In this document: positions 12,201 to 19,155 of the stretch, piece after piece
How the letters are laid out: each line of letters starts with the position of its first letter
How positions within the stretch are numbered: position 1 is the first letter of the stretch
Assembly: GCF_019145475.1 (NCBI RefSeq)
Contig: NZ_JAHTKI010000009.1
Coordinates: forward strand, 186,001-250,000
DNA from: Pseudomonas botevensis
Lineage (GTDB): Bacteria; Pseudomonadota; Gammaproteobacteria; Pseudomonadales; Pseudomonadaceae
Direction: 5' to 3'
DNA length: 64,000 nucleotides
The notes under the pieces: generated by a model
The model's input: only the letters and a program-made list of their open reading frames with translations
Database searches by the model: none
Told to the model about the DNA's origin: nothing
Position numbers and translations under genes: made by a program

Positions 12201-13799
12201 TTCAGTGGCACGGTGTCGGTGGATCAAGGTGTCCTGCAAGTCGGCAGTCGCGCCGCGCGGGCTTCGCTGGGCGGGCAGGTCACTGTCGCCAACGGCGCGG
12301 GGCTGAGCGGCAATGGCAGCGTCGGCTCGTTGGTCAACCATGGGGTGGTGCAATCCGGGGCCGAGGCCGGCACCCTGAGTGTCAGCGGCAACCTGACCAA
12401 CGCCGCCGATGGGGTGCTGGCGCTGACGGTCAGTTCGCCAACCGCCACACCGCTGGTGGTCGGTGGCGCGGCAGCCCTGAGTGGCGGCTTGCAGGTCAAC
12501 AGCCTGGCGCCCTTCACCGGCAACTCGGTGTATTCGCTGATTACCGCCGGTGGTGGTGTGACCGGCACCTTCAGCGCAGCGGATCTGCCGCAATACGCGT
12601 TCCTCAGTACGGCGCTGGTGTATGACGCCAACGCGGTGAATCTGCAGGTCAGCCGCAACAACACCTCGTTCACCGACGTCGCCGCCACCGGCAACCAGTT
12701 CAGCGCTGCGTCGGCGTTGTCGCGCAATGGCGCGGCGGGTGCTGCGTTGCTCAATGAAATCGTCAACCTCAGCGTGGCCGGCGCACGGAGTGCCTTCGAC
12801 AACCTGTCGGGGGAAATCCACGCCAGCACCGCCAGTGCGATGCTCGAGGACTCGCGCTATGTGCGTGACGCGGTCAACGACCGTATGCGGCAGCCATCGT
12901 GCAGTGCGGCGGACGATCCTCGTCGGGCGCTGGCGCCAAGTGACAACCAACTGAGCAGCAACGGTTGCCACGGCGAAATGGTCGGCTGGATCCGCGCACT
13001 GGGCGCCTGGGGCGATTCGGACGGCGACAGCAACAGTGCACAGATGGATCGCAGCCTCGGCGGCTTCATGCTCGGCACCGACAAACAACTGGACGATCAG
13101 TGGCGCGCAGGGATGGCCGCCGGTTACACCCGCAGCAACCTGAACGCTCATGATCGCAACTCGGACGCCACCGTCGACAGCTACCACCTGGCGGGCTACC
13201 TCAACTCGCAATTCGACGCACTGGCCGTGCGTCTGGGGGCGGCTTACAGCTGGCACAGCATCGAAACCAAACGTGACGTCAACGTCGGCGCCTACAACGA
13301 CCGGTTGAAGGCCGATTACGACGCTCGCAGCGCGCAGGTGTTCGGTGAAGTCGGTTATGCCATCAATGCCGGCGGCGTGGCGCTGGAACCCTACGCCGGG
13401 CTGGCCTACGTCAACTACGACACCGACACCGCCAAGGAAAAGGGCGGGGCAGGGCGCCTGAAGGCCGATGCCGATCAGGACATTACCTTTTCGACCCTGG
13501 GCCTGCGTGTCGGCAAGCTCATCACCCTGGCCAACGGCAGCCAACTCACCCCGCGCGGGGCGATCGGCTGGCGGCATGCCTTCGGTGACACCAAGCCTGA
13601 CGCCGACCTGACCTTCATCAATGGCGGCGCCTCGTTCAGCACCCAGGGCGTGCCGATTGCCAAGGACAGCGCCATCGTCGAGGCCGGCGTGGACTTCCAG
13701 ATCAGCCCGGCCGGCAAACTCGGCATCGGCTACTCGGGGCAACTCTCGGGCCAGAGCAACGACCATGCGATGACCATCAGCTTCAGCCTCGGGTTCTGA
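3276..13799 (+). CDS. Giant type Va autotransporter adhesin with autotransporter-associated beta-strand repeats
   Basis: A 3,507-residue protein. The signal peptide is long (residues 1-38, likely cut after AQA). The passenger (about 39-3200) carries roughly 24 copies of the autotransporter-associated beta-strand repeat, marked by GGLTKNG-x-ANLTL-x-GANTYSGGTTLNAGTL; between about 6039 and 6813 successive copies are exactly 258 bp apart. A second module containing WDGSQ...NGS.DGG.G.W, then TWA..FAVFQGTAGTVTV, occurs three times, near residues 1530, 2260 and 2780. The C-terminal 273 residues (about 3235-3507) form the autotransporter barrel, starting at MVGWIRALGAWG and ending in SFSLGF with the terminal Phe used for BAM recognition. 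Only four cysteines stand out: C40 and C49 at the start, C3209 and C3231 before the barrel. The GTG start follows AAGGAG at six bases. Likely a surface adhesin or biofilm factor; the ligand is unknown. Confidence 0.9.
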   Translation: MQARSGIALVSRFSPLSLAVQLSIAGLLFGGVSAPAQATCSTAGSIVTCTGVPSLPLFLNNFTSPSNNLTVNVNSGAQMNATLGGRVLDLTGVNVTLNNSGTIDPALLGLVSVLSGGAFVGSGLTSTVSVLNNASGIMRGTGMLLGLNLTSVDGLALGVNNAGGGTTSITNNGTITSTGLSIGGITLADTPVIGVWGGSQVNLTNSSSGTINGRIAFETSAGGNTFINAGSITGGVSMGASSANTFTAVTGSSVNVGDGIQVTVGLGGLLNVNLTFAPTGKVDGGAGGVNSLVLQNPLGIGGGTTGVGTASSATYINFNNLAINSGTWTLQGPLVSGATTINGGLAQFNDNATFGSGILTVNGGILQASTGGLTLSNLITVGTNGLTVQGGNDLTLGSVLSGVGGLTKTGAGQLTLSTANTYGGATTLNGGTVALGNNLALSSGAINVTGASTLSAPGTLNLSNAISLGAGLTTSGAGALTLSGLLTGSSGLTKTGSGSLTLSGANTGYSGTTALNAGTLLVTNNNSLGSGALNTAAGTSLDSTANVSLSNNIGMIGALSVLGSNALTLAGVLSGTGSITKSGTASLTLTGNNTNSGITALNAGSLFVGSNTALGTGALNTAAGTTLDATAAVALANAINVAANLTIGGTQALTLNGVIAGAGGLIKNGTAALTLGNTNTFIGNTALNAGTLILAANNALGSGTLNTAAGTTLDASTAVSLNSAIALAGNLNIGGSANLTLGGVISGNGGLTKNGSANLILGSANSFLAGTTLNAGTLTVGNAASLGAGDLTVGGVATLDSNASITLANNVVLNDTLRIGGSNALTLGGVVSGTNQLVKNGSANLSLTGANTYQGGTTLNAGTLTVGNNAALGTGLLSVEGAGSLVSSGNVTLSNAINLNATLTTGGANPLTLGGVISGGSGLIKTGASTLTLNGSNTYSGTTALNAGSLIVGSNTALGTGVLNAANGTTLDAGAAVSLANNVNVAGTLTVGGSNALTLGGVVAGVGGLTKNGAADLTLNGANTYFGNTALNAGKLIVGSNTALGSGTLNAAANTTLDSNTAVSLGNAVNLAGALNVGGSADLTLTGLVNGAGSLVKNGSANLILNAANGFLGGTTLNAGTLTVGNSSALGSGALTVGGAATLDSNSPLVNLTNNVALNAALTVGGTQNLALGGVISGTGALVKNGASELTLNGVNTFQGGTTLNAGTLTLGTSSALGSGGLTVGGAATLDNSSAFSLGNNVTLNAGLTLAGNNDLTFGGVIDGAGSLIKNGLADLTLSGSNTFTGALNIVSGSVTTLNTNALGNTSGVNIGAGAGLNLGSSASLAALTGSGSVQTSVGTTLIVGGVSSTSTFDGDISGGGGLTKVGTGTLNLTGISGLTGNTTVNGGTLNLSGSLASTQVNVNSGGSVTGSGSMLGTLNVNTGGTLALASGSNLSAGSLVLGAGSNVDVQLGAPSTTSLMNVGGNLTLNGNLNVTDAGGFGVGVYRLFNYTGALTDLGLDVASVPVGFGLGDLVVQTGVANQINIQVSAPNVNIRYWDGSQTVANGSVDGGTGNWTAVGTNWTNANGTLNQTWAGDFAVFQGTAGTVTVDGTQLFTGLQFMVDGYNLVNGTAGLLTAVNGTGGTTAVRVDPGVTATIGVNIDGSGILNKLDTGTLVLNGANTYSGGTALDGGKIVVGSNTALGSGQLTANAGTQLDSNTAVILNNAVALNGNLTVVGSNALTLNGVVGGTGGLIKNGTANLTLGGNNSFIGPVALNAGGLILASNSALGSATLNAANGTTLDASVAVSAGNTINLAGNLGIVGSNGLTLDGTISGAGSLTKNGAANLTLNGSNNFLGGVTLNAGTLTAGSNTAIGLGNLTVGGASTLDSNSALTLANNVVLNANLTNAGSSDLTLGGIVSGAGGLVKNGASNLTLNGANTYSGGTTLNAGTLTVGSSGALGSGVLNAAGDSTLDNSTPLVLANDVTVSANLTVAGNNNLTLGGVIGGTGTLTKNGLSDLTLSGTNTFSGGFDVASGSLTTLSSGALGNGAGVNLGVGAALNLGASATIDRLTGNGTATVGAGDTLSIGNNTLSNAYYGVISGSGSLTKLGSNTLTLVGLNTISGDTNVNAGTLLVNGSLDSANVLVNSGGTLGGNGSLTGAVSVADGGHLTLSTGNVLSVNSLVLNANSNLDVGLGAPVSGGGSALLNVGGNLTLEGTLNVSDIGGFGSGVYRIINYTGGLTDNGLLIGSVPGSVTPGDLQLQTNIGNQINLLVTAPGVTVQFWDGSQLAPNGSIDGGSGTWGGSNTNWTNVDGTLNQTWANSFAVFQGTAGTVTVNGTQNITGLQFVTDGYSLQNGTAGALNLVNGSLGNATVRVDPNVTATLGVALNGSGILGKYDAGTLVLNAANGYTGGTALNGGKLVVGNDAALGTGVLTAANGTALDSNSAVSLANAVVLNGGLTVAGSNALSLGGVVSGSGSLIKTGASSLTLSGNNTYSGGTQLSAGSLILGNNSAISSGALSVLGNATLDSTSALQLANAINLGAQLTLAGNQDATLIGAITGSGSLLKNGSANLVLSGANSYSGGTTLNGGSTRGDTSSLQGAIVNNAVLTFEQNADGSYTGNLTGTGTLNKTGTGQLLLTGNNGFTGNTSVQAGTLRVNGVLDSAIVNVASGAKIGGSGNLAGAVQLASGATLLGGGGATPLSVGSLALSSGTNLDFSLGSAASSTTVVNVAGNLTLDGTLNIANAGGFGTGVYQLFSYGGTLTDNGLVYGSLPVSAANLTLQTAIANQINLLVQGTPGEVQFWNGGKTNPDGSIGGGSGVWGPGTNWTDPTGTQAQGSSGQFAVFGGQGGTVSVVGNQHFTGLQFLASGYSLTPGAGGTLTPVNGPDGSLAPVRVNAGAGTEIGVPLVGSGGIEKLDSGTLILSGANTYSGGTTVSGGTLVGNTTSLQGNILNNAALVFQQNVDGRFNGRLSGTGAIAKQGTGTLLLTGDQPFSGTVSVDQGVLQVGSRAARASLGGQVTVANGAGLSGNGSVGSLVNHGVVQSGAEAGTLSVSGNLTNAADGVLALTVSSPTATPLVVGGAAALSGGLQVNSLAPFTGNSVYSLITAGGGVTGTFSAADLPQYAFLSTALVYDANAVNLQVSRNNTSFTDVAATGNQFSAASALSRNGAAGAALLNEIVNLSVAGARSAFDNLSGEIHASTASAMLEDSRYVRDAVNDRMRQPSCSAADDPRRALAPSDNQLSSNGCHGEMVGWIRALGAWGDSDGDSNSAQMDRSLGGFMLGTDKQLDDQWRAGMAAGYTRSNLNAHDRNSDATVDSYHLAGYLNSQFDALAVRLGAAYSWHSIETKRDVNVGAYNDRLKADYDARSAQVFGEVGYAINAGGVALEPYAGLAYVNYDTDTAKEKGGAGRLKADADQDITFSTLGLRVGKLITLANGSQLTPRGAIGWRHAFGDTKPDADLTFINGGASFSTQGVPIAKDSAIVEAGVDFQISPAGKLGIGYSGQLSGQSNDHAMTISFSLGF

Positions 13800-13819
13800 A
13801 CGGGAGCGAAGCGTTTTGA

Positions 13820-13843
13820 CCGCCCGCGAGGGCGGTTTTTTTT
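13820..13843 (+). terminator. Rho-independent terminator of the autotransporter gene
   Basis: CCGCCC/GGGCGG stem with a GCGA loop, followed by eight T residues, 20 bp after the autotransporter stop codon. A classic intrinsic terminator. Confidence 0.93.
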
Positions 13844-14000
13844 GCGTGTCGCATGAACAGTTGCTCACCCTCTCCGGGGGAGAGAGGAATGATCGCGGGT
13901 TGCTGGGGAGCGGTCCGCTCGATTGCGCAGCAAACCGCGAGCCTGTCCCCAAAGCCCCCCTCTGCTAGAATCCGCCCCATTCCCTGCCAGAGACTCTCCC

Positions 14001-15035
14001 ATGAGCGAGCCGATTCGTCTGACCCAATACAGCCACGGCGCCGGTTGCGGCTGCAAGATTTCTCCCCAGGTGCTGGAAGTGATTCTGGCCGGCAGCGGCG
14101 CGCAGAATCTCGATCCGAAACTGTGGGTCGGCAACGCCTCGCGCGATGACGCGGCGGTGTATGAAATCGATGCCGAGCGCGGCGTGGTCTCAACCACTGA
14201 CTTCTTCATGCCGATTGTCGACGACCCGTTCGACTTCGGCCGCATCGCCGCAACCAACGCGATCAGCGATATCTACGCCATGGGCGGTGATCCATTGATG
14301 GCGATTGCGATCCTCGGCTGGCCGGTGAACGTGCTGGCGCCGGAAGTGGCCCGGGAAGTGATTCGTGGTGGCCGCGCGGTGTGTGACGCGGCGGGTATTC
14401 CCCTGGCCGGCGGGCATTCGATCGATGCGCCGGAGCCGATCTTCGGCCTGGCCGTCACCGGTCTGGTGGAAAAACGCCACATGAAGCGCAACGACACCGC
14501 CACCGCCGGTTGCCTGCTGTACCTGACCAAACCCCTGGGCATCGGCATCCTCACCACGGCGGAGAAAAAGGGCAAATTGCGCGCCGCCGATGTCGGTGTG
14601 GCCCGTGACTGGATGTGTACCCTGAACAAACCCGGCAGCCGCTTCGGCAAACTCGCCGGGGTGACCGCCATGACCGACGTCACCGGTTTCGGTCTGCTCG
14701 GGCATCTGGTGGAAATGGCCGACGGCAGCCACCTGACCGCGCGCATCGCCTATGACCGGGTGCCGCGTCTGGCGAGCGTCGAGTATTACCTCGAACAGGG
14801 CTGCGTGCCCGGCGGCACCTTGCGCAACTTCGACAGCTATTCGAGCAAGCTGGGGCGCCTGCAGGAACTGCACAAACGTGTGTTGTGCGATCCGCAGACC
14901 AGCGGCGGCCTGCTGATTGCCGTGACCCCCGAGGGTGACGCCGAATTCCTCGCCGTGGCGGCCGAACTGGGCCTGGAACTGGCGCCGATCGGCGAACTGG
15001 TCGAGCGACAGAGCAACGCGGTCGAGGTGATTTGA
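14001..15035 (+). CDS. selD: Selenide, water dikinase (selenophosphate synthetase)
   Basis: A 344-residue enzyme that makes selenophosphate from selenide and ATP, the selenium donor for selenocysteine and 2-selenouridine. The N-terminal HGAGCGCK loop holds the reactive cysteines (C16 and C18) and K19, matching C17/K20 of the E. coli enzyme. The AIRS-type ATP-binding core includes DDAAVYEID and the Asp-rich metal segment [24 protein letters not shown]. The protein is cysteine-type, with no in-frame UGA at the active site. The ATG at 14001 follows a TAGAAT hexamer (13966-13971) that could be a -10 element. The stop codon overlaps the start of mnmH by one base, so the two are translationally coupled. 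Confidence 0.96.
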   Translation: MSEPIRLTQYSHGAGCGCKISPQVLEVILAGSGAQNLDPKLWVGNASRDDAAVYEIDAERGVVSTTDFFMPIVDDPFDFGRIAATNAISDIYAMGGDPLMAIAILGWPVNVLAPEVAREVIRGGRAVCDAAGIPLAGGHSIDAPEPIFGLAVTGLVEKRHMKRNDTATAGCLLYLTKPLGIGILTTAEKKGKLRAADVGVARDWMCTLNKPGSRFGKLAGVTAMTDVTGFGLLGHLVEMADGSHLTARIAYDRVPRLASVEYYLEQGCVPGGTLRNFDSYSSKLGRLQELHKRVLCDPQTSGGLLIAVTPEGDAEFLAVAAELGLELAPIGELVERQSNAVEVI

Positions 15036-16138
15036 TGTCCGTCGATTTCACCGATTACCGCGACATTTTTCTCAACGACCGGCCGCTGATGGATGCCCGC
15101 GCGCCGATCGAGTTTCACAAGGGCGCGTTCCCCGGCGTGGTCAACCTGCCGCTGATGAACGACATCGAGCGCCAGCGCATCGGCACCTGCTACAAGCAGC
15201 ACGGACAGCAGGCGGCGATCGAGTTGGGCCATCAATTGGTGTCCGGCGCGGTCAAGGCCGGGCGCATCCAGGCCTGGGCCGATTTCGCCCGGGCGCATCC
15301 CGATGGTTATTTGTATTGCTTTCGTGGCGGTCTGCGCTCGCAGATCACCCAGCAGTGGCTGCGCGACGAAGCCGGCATCGACTACCCGCGTATCGGCGGC
15401 GGCTACAAGGCGATGCGCAGCTTTCTGATCGACACCCTCGACGATGCCGTGGCCCAGTGCGATTTCGTGCTGCTGGGCGGCATGACCGGCACCGGCAAGA
15501 CCGAGGCGCTGGTGCAGTTGCGCAACGGCCTGGACCTGGAAGGCCATGCCAATCACCGGGGTTCGAGCTTCGGCAAACGCGCCACCGGGCAGCCGTCGAA
15601 CATCGATTTCGAGAACCGTCTGGCCATCGACATCCTCAAGAAACGAGCGACCGGCATCGAGCAATTCGTGCTGGAGGACGAGAGCCGGGTGGTTGGCAGT
15701 TGCGCGCTGCCGTTGCCGCTGTATCAGGGTATGCAGCAGTACCCGATGGTCTGGCTGGAGGACAGCTTTGAACATCGGGTGGAGCGGATCCTGCGTGATT
15801 ACGTGGTGGATCTGTCGGCGGAGTTTTGCGCCGTGCATGGCGAGGCCGGTTTTGCCTTGTTTGGCGAGCGTCTGCTGGCGAGCCTGAACAATGTGCAGAA
15901 GCGTCTCGGCGGCGAGCGCCACCGACGGATGCTGGTGTTGATGGAAGAGGCGTTGGCCGAACAGGGCCGCACGGGCGCGGTGGACCTGCACCGGGGCTGG
16001 ATCGAGGGACTGCTGGGCGAGTATTACGATCCGATGTATGTGTTCCAGCGCGAGAAGAAGGGCGCGCGGATCGAATTTGCCGGGGAGCGGGAGGCGGTGA
16101 TCGAGTATTTGCGGCAGCGGGTGAATCAGAAGGGTTGA
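15035..16138 (+). CDS. mnmH: tRNA 2-selenouridine synthase
   Basis: A 367-residue enzyme (also called SelU or YbbB) that converts 2-thiouridine at the wobble position of tRNAs for Lys, Glu and Gln to 2-selenouridine, using selenophosphate. The rhodanese domain is N-terminal with the catalytic loop [10 protein letters not shown] (C95); the P-loop GMTGTGKT follows at about residues 149-156. The length matches the family. The ATG overlaps the selD stop by one base (TGATG); the in-frame TTG three bases upstream is less likely. The pairing of selD with mnmH makes the donor and its user one operon. Confidence 0.95.
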   Translation: MSVDFTDYRDIFLNDRPLMDARAPIEFHKGAFPGVVNLPLMNDIERQRIGTCYKQHGQQAAIELGHQLVSGAVKAGRIQAWADFARAHPDGYLYCFRGGLRSQITQQWLRDEAGIDYPRIGGGYKAMRSFLIDTLDDAVAQCDFVLLGGMTGTGKTEALVQLRNGLDLEGHANHRGSSFGKRATGQPSNIDFENRLAIDILKKRATGIEQFVLEDESRVVGSCALPLPLYQGMQQYPMVWLEDSFEHRVERILRDYVVDLSAEFCAVHGEAGFALFGERLLASLNNVQKRLGGERHRRMLVLMEEALAEQGRTGAVDLHRGWIEGLLGEYYDPMYVFQREKKGARIEFAGEREAVIEYLRQRVNQKG

Positions 16139-16151
16139 GGGTGATTTCCCT

Positions 16152-16183
16152 GGCGCCTTCGCGGGCTTGCCCGCGAAGGCGCC
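16152..16183. repeat. Perfect 15-bp inverted repeat (REP-like)
   Basis: Arms GGCGCCTTCGCGGGC and its exact complement are separated by TT, between the convergent mnmH and histidine-phosphatase genes. The inner GCGGGCTTGCCCGC matches REP cores elsewhere in the window. It may act as an mRNA 3'-end stem for both genes; there is no T-run. Confidence 0.8.
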
Positions 16184-16202
16184 GGATCAATCACTGCAAC
16201 AC

Positions 16203-16877
16203 TCAAGTCGGGCAGGTTTCCTTGCCGTGATCCAGCCCCTGCTTGTAGCTGTGGCTCTGCAGGCTGGCCTTGCCGTTGTGCCAGGTCAGGGTCAGCACGT
16301 ACAGCGAGTCATAATCACCGGACGCCCAGTCATCGGTGATCTGCTGCTTCTCGCCCACCGCTTTGCCGGCGACCTTGTTGATCAGTTCCGGCAGGTAGCC
16401 GTGGGACCAGGCCGTGTAGATGGTCGAGTTGTGGTACTTGTCCTCGAGCAGCTCGCGGGCCAGGTCGCTAGTGTCGTTGGCGGAAAACTCGATGTTCACC
16501 GGCAGGCCCAGTTTGATCGCGGCGGGGCTGATGGTCATCAACGGGCGAATGTAGCTGTAGGAGTTGTCCAGTTCGCCTTCCTCGACATTGCGCGTCGGGT
16601 TGGCGGCGAACACGTAATCGGCCTTGCCGAATTTCTCCGGCAGCAGCGTCGACAGATCAATGGCGCGGTTCAGGCCCTGGCAATTGAGCTGACCCAGGCC
16701 GCCGGCCGGTTTCTCTGCGTGACGCAGGAACACCAGGGTCTGGGTGCCGTCCACCGGTTGCGCGCGGCTTTCGCTGGATTCAAGCGACAGGAACAGCGCA
16801 CTGGCGGCCAGCAGGGCGGGAAGGGTCACGCACGCGCGGTGTTTGAAGCGTTTGGCGAATCTCAAAAGGTTCGTCAT
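16203..16877 (-). CDS. Secreted histidine phosphatase superfamily protein
   Basis: A 224-residue protein with an N-terminal hydrophobic segment (about residues 16-32, then SRAQ), which suggests a signal peptide or anchor and a periplasmic location. LVFLRHAEKPAGG carries the RHG-like catalytic motif with R52 and H53; the second histidine lies in AWSHGYLPEL. That order fits the phosphoglycerate-mutase/acid-phosphatase fold, but the family covers sugar phosphatases, phytases and inactive members, so the substrate is open. The C-terminus ends with an isolated cysteine (KETCPT). It is convergent with mnmH and divergent from a glutathione S-transferase gene. Confidence 0.75.
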   Translation of the reverse strand: MTNLLRFAKRFKHRACVTLPALLAASALFLSLESSESRAQPVDGTQTLVFLRHAEKPAGGLGQLNCQGLNRAIDLSTLLPEKFGKADYVFAANPTRNVEEGELDNSYSYIRPLMTISPAAIKLGLPVNIEFSANDTSDLARELLEDKYHNSTIYTAWSHGYLPELINKVAGKAVGEKQQITDDWASGDYDSLYVLTLTWHNGKASLQSHSYKQGLDHGKETCPT

Positions 16878-17189
16878 CTATAAGGTTCTTCAACGTATTC
16901 GGTTAAGGCTGACAAACCTCTGCACCACGGGCTCCCGGCGCCGGGGTGGTTTCCATGTCGTGAAGCGCGTCCATTGCAAAAGGACTAGCTCAGAGTCCCC
17001 AAAGGCCGTTTTGGTTCGATTGAACCGGTGCGCGGCACTTTAGCGGCCGTGGCAAACGGCTTGGGCGCAGGTTAGCGACAGGATGTTGCGGATTTAAGTA
17101 AACCGCCCCGGCTCGCTTAAAACATCCCGAGCCAGGGCGGGCGATCATGGATTATGCTCGGGCCTTTAATTTGTGACTGGATGCTTCCC
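16878..17189. other. 312-bp divergent intergenic region
   Basis: This stretch lies between the histidine-phosphatase gene (leftward) and the glutathione S-transferase gene (rightward). It must hold both promoters, but no strong -35/-10 pair or operator could be assigned. A GC-rich inverted stretch GGGCTCCCGGCGCCGGGGTGG lies near 16929-16949. I see no ORF with a ribosome-binding site and no REP. Confidence 0.5.
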
Positions 17190-17888
17190 ATGACTGATCT
17201 GTCCGCGTTCCCGATCAATAACAAATGGCCCGCGCAATACCCAGACTGGATTCAGCTCTACTCCCTGCCGACCCCCAACGGCGTCAAGGTTTCGATCATG
17301 CTCGAAGAGATCGGCCTGCCTTACGAGCCGCACCGCGTCGGATTCGACACCAATGACCAGATGTCCCCCGAGTTCCTGTCGCTGAACCCGAACAACAAGA
17401 TCCCGGCGATCCTCGACCCTCACGGTCCGGACGACAAACCGCTGCCCCTGTTCGAGTCCGGCGCGATCCTGATTTATCTGGCGGACAAAAGCGGTCAGTT
17501 GCTGGCCCAGGAAGGCGCGCTGCGCTACGAAACCATTGCCTGGCTGATGTTCCAGATGGGCGGCATCGGCCCGATGTTCGGTCAGCTCGGTTTCTTCAAC
17601 AAATTCGCCGGCAAGGATTACGAAGACAAGCGTCCGCGTGATCGCTACGTCGAGGAAAGCAAACGCTTGCTCAAAGTCCTCGACGGCCGCCTGGAAGGAC
17701 GCGACTGGATCATGGGCGAGCGCTACACCATCGCTGACATCGCGACGTTCCCGTGGGTACGCAACCTGATCGGTTTCTACGAGGCCGGTGATCTGGTCGG
17801 GATCAAGAACTTCCCCAACGTGACCCGGGTGCTGGAGCGCTTCCTGGCGCGGCCGGCAGTGGTGAAGGGGTTGACCATTCCTTCGTAA
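17190..17888 (+). CDS. Glutathione S-transferase, YghU/YfcG-like
   Basis: A 232-residue thioredoxin-fold glutathione transferase. The N-terminal domain has LYSLPTPNGVKVSIMLEEIGLPYE, then NPNNKIPAILDP (cis-Pro) and the glutathione-contacting LFESGAILIYLADKSG; the helical C-terminal domain includes MGGIGPMFGQLGFF and the motif YTIADIATFPWV. The extended N-terminus (FPINNKWPAQYPDW) is typical of the YghU/YfcG branch, whose members act as glutathione-dependent disulfide reductases; function here is inferred from that. The ATG at 17190 is used; an in-frame ATG at 17181 would add three residues. A REP doublet follows. Confidence 0.88.
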   Translation: MTDLSAFPINNKWPAQYPDWIQLYSLPTPNGVKVSIMLEEIGLPYEPHRVGFDTNDQMSPEFLSLNPNNKIPAILDPHGPDDKPLPLFESGAILIYLADKSGQLLAQEGALRYETIAWLMFQMGGIGPMFGQLGFFNKFAGKDYEDKRPRDRYVEESKRLLKVLDGRLEGRDWIMGERYTIADIATFPWVRNLIGFYEAGDLVGIKNFPNVTRVLERFLARPAVVKGLTIPS

Positions 17889-17925
17889 TCTCCGCTGCCG
17901 CACGTCCTGCGACAGCCCGAAATCG

Positions 17926-18016
17926 CTGTGGGAGCGGGCTTGCCCGCGAAGGCGGTGGGTCAGTTAGATAAATACTGACTGACACCACGCATTCGCGGGC
18001 AAGCCCACTCCCACAG
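17926..18016. repeat. REP doublet (REPIN) in inverted orientation
   Basis: CTGTGGGAGCGGGCTTGCCC begins the left element and GGGCAAGCCCACTCCCACAG ends the right one; they are nearly complementary over about 28 bases and enclose about 35 bp, so the whole can fold into one long hairpin. This is the REPIN form of REP elements, mobilised in trans by RAYT transposases in fluorescent pseudomonads; no RAYT gene is in the window. It lies between the glutathione S-transferase gene and hemB. Confidence 0.85.
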
Positions 18017-18156
18017 ATCGTCTGCAGGTCTGAAAGATTGTTGCGCAGCCGGTAATGCACTCTTGATTGATCCAGGTTTGTACGCCAACCCCCGCAAGGC
18101 ATAAGCTGCGCCCCCTACGACTTTCGTCTCGTCCGCCGTTTTTCAGGAAAGGCCCC

Positions 18157-19131
18157 ATGTCCAGTCAGTTCCCCGAAGCACGTCCACGCCGTCTGCGCCG
18201 CAATGCGAGCCTGCGCAGCCTGTTCCAGGAAACCGAGTTCACCCTCAACGATCTGGTGCTGCCGATTTTCGTCGAAGAAGAGATCGACGACTTCGTGCCG
18301 ATCAAGAGCATGCCCGGCGTGATGCGCATTCCCGAGCGCAAGCTGGCCAGCGAAATCGAGCGTTATGCCCGGGCCGGGATCAAGTCGGTGATGACCTTCG
18401 GCGTATCCCATCACCTGGACGGCAACGGCAGCGACACCTGGCGGGAAAACGGTCTGGTGTCGCGCATGTCGCGCATCGCCAAGGACGCGGTGCCGGAGAT
18501 GATCGTGATGTCCGACACCTGCTTCTGCGAGTACACCGATCACGGTCACTGCGGCGTGATGCACAACCATGAGGTCGACAACGACCAGACCCTGATCAAC
18601 CTCGGCAAACAGGCCGTGGCGGCGGCCCGTGCCGGTGCCGATGTGATCGCCCCGTCGGCGGCGATGGACGGCCAGGTGCAGGCGATTCGCCGGGCGCTGG
18701 ACGAGGCCGGATTCACCCAGACCGCGATCATGGCCTATTCGACCAAATTCGCCTCGGCGCTTTATGGGCCGTTTCGCGAAGCCGGCGGCAGCGCGCTCAA
18801 GGGCGATCGCAAAAGCTACCAGATGAACCCGATGAACCGCCGCGAAGCCCTGCGCGAATCCTTGCTCGACGAGCAGGAAGGCGCCGACGCGCTGATGGTC
18901 AAACCGGCCGGCGCGTATCTGGACATCATCCGCGACATCCGCGAGGCCTCGAACCTGCCGCTGTCGGCGTATCAGGTCAGCGGCGAGTACGCGATGATCA
19001 AGTTCGGTGCCCAGGCCGGCGCCATCGACGAAGATCGCGTGGTGCGCGAAAGCCTCGGCGCGATCAAACGCGCGGGCGCGGACCTGATCTTCACCTACTT
19101 CGCGATGGACCTGGCCCTGGCCGGCATCTGA
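18157..19131 (+). CDS. hemB: Delta-aminolevulinic acid dehydratase (porphobilinogen synthase), zinc-cysteine type
   Basis: A 324-residue enzyme condensing two 5-aminolevulinate molecules to porphobilinogen in tetrapyrrole synthesis. Active-site lysines are K197 (MAYSTKFAS) and K249 ([11 protein letters not shown]). The metal segment [15 protein letters not shown] has C122, C124 and C132, equivalent to the catalytic zinc triad C120/C122/C130 of E. coli. This is notable because the well-studied P. aeruginosa HemB replaces these cysteines with an aspartate-rich DVALDPFTTHGQDG segment and uses magnesium. The whole chain reads like the enterobacterial enzyme ([25 protein letters not shown]). AGGAAAGG lies upstream of the ATG. 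Confidence 0.95.
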   Translation: MSSQFPEARPRRLRRNASLRSLFQETEFTLNDLVLPIFVEEEIDDFVPIKSMPGVMRIPERKLASEIERYARAGIKSVMTFGVSHHLDGNGSDTWRENGLVSRMSRIAKDAVPEMIVMSDTCFCEYTDHGHCGVMHNHEVDNDQTLINLGKQAVAAARAGADVIAPSAAMDGQVQAIRRALDEAGFTQTAIMAYSTKFASALYGPFREAGGSALKGDRKSYQMNPMNRREALRESLLDEQEGADALMVKPAGAYLDIIRDIREASNLPLSAYQVSGEYAMIKFGAQAGAIDEDRVVRESLGAIKRAGADLIFTYFAMDLALAGI

Positions 19132-19155
19132 CAGCGCCACACAACCTTGTGGGTG

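Noticed and set aside
10320..13952. 1,210-codon minus-strand frame opposite the autotransporter 3' half
   Set aside because: Same cause; it is antisense to the barrel and passenger and shows no recognisable protein.
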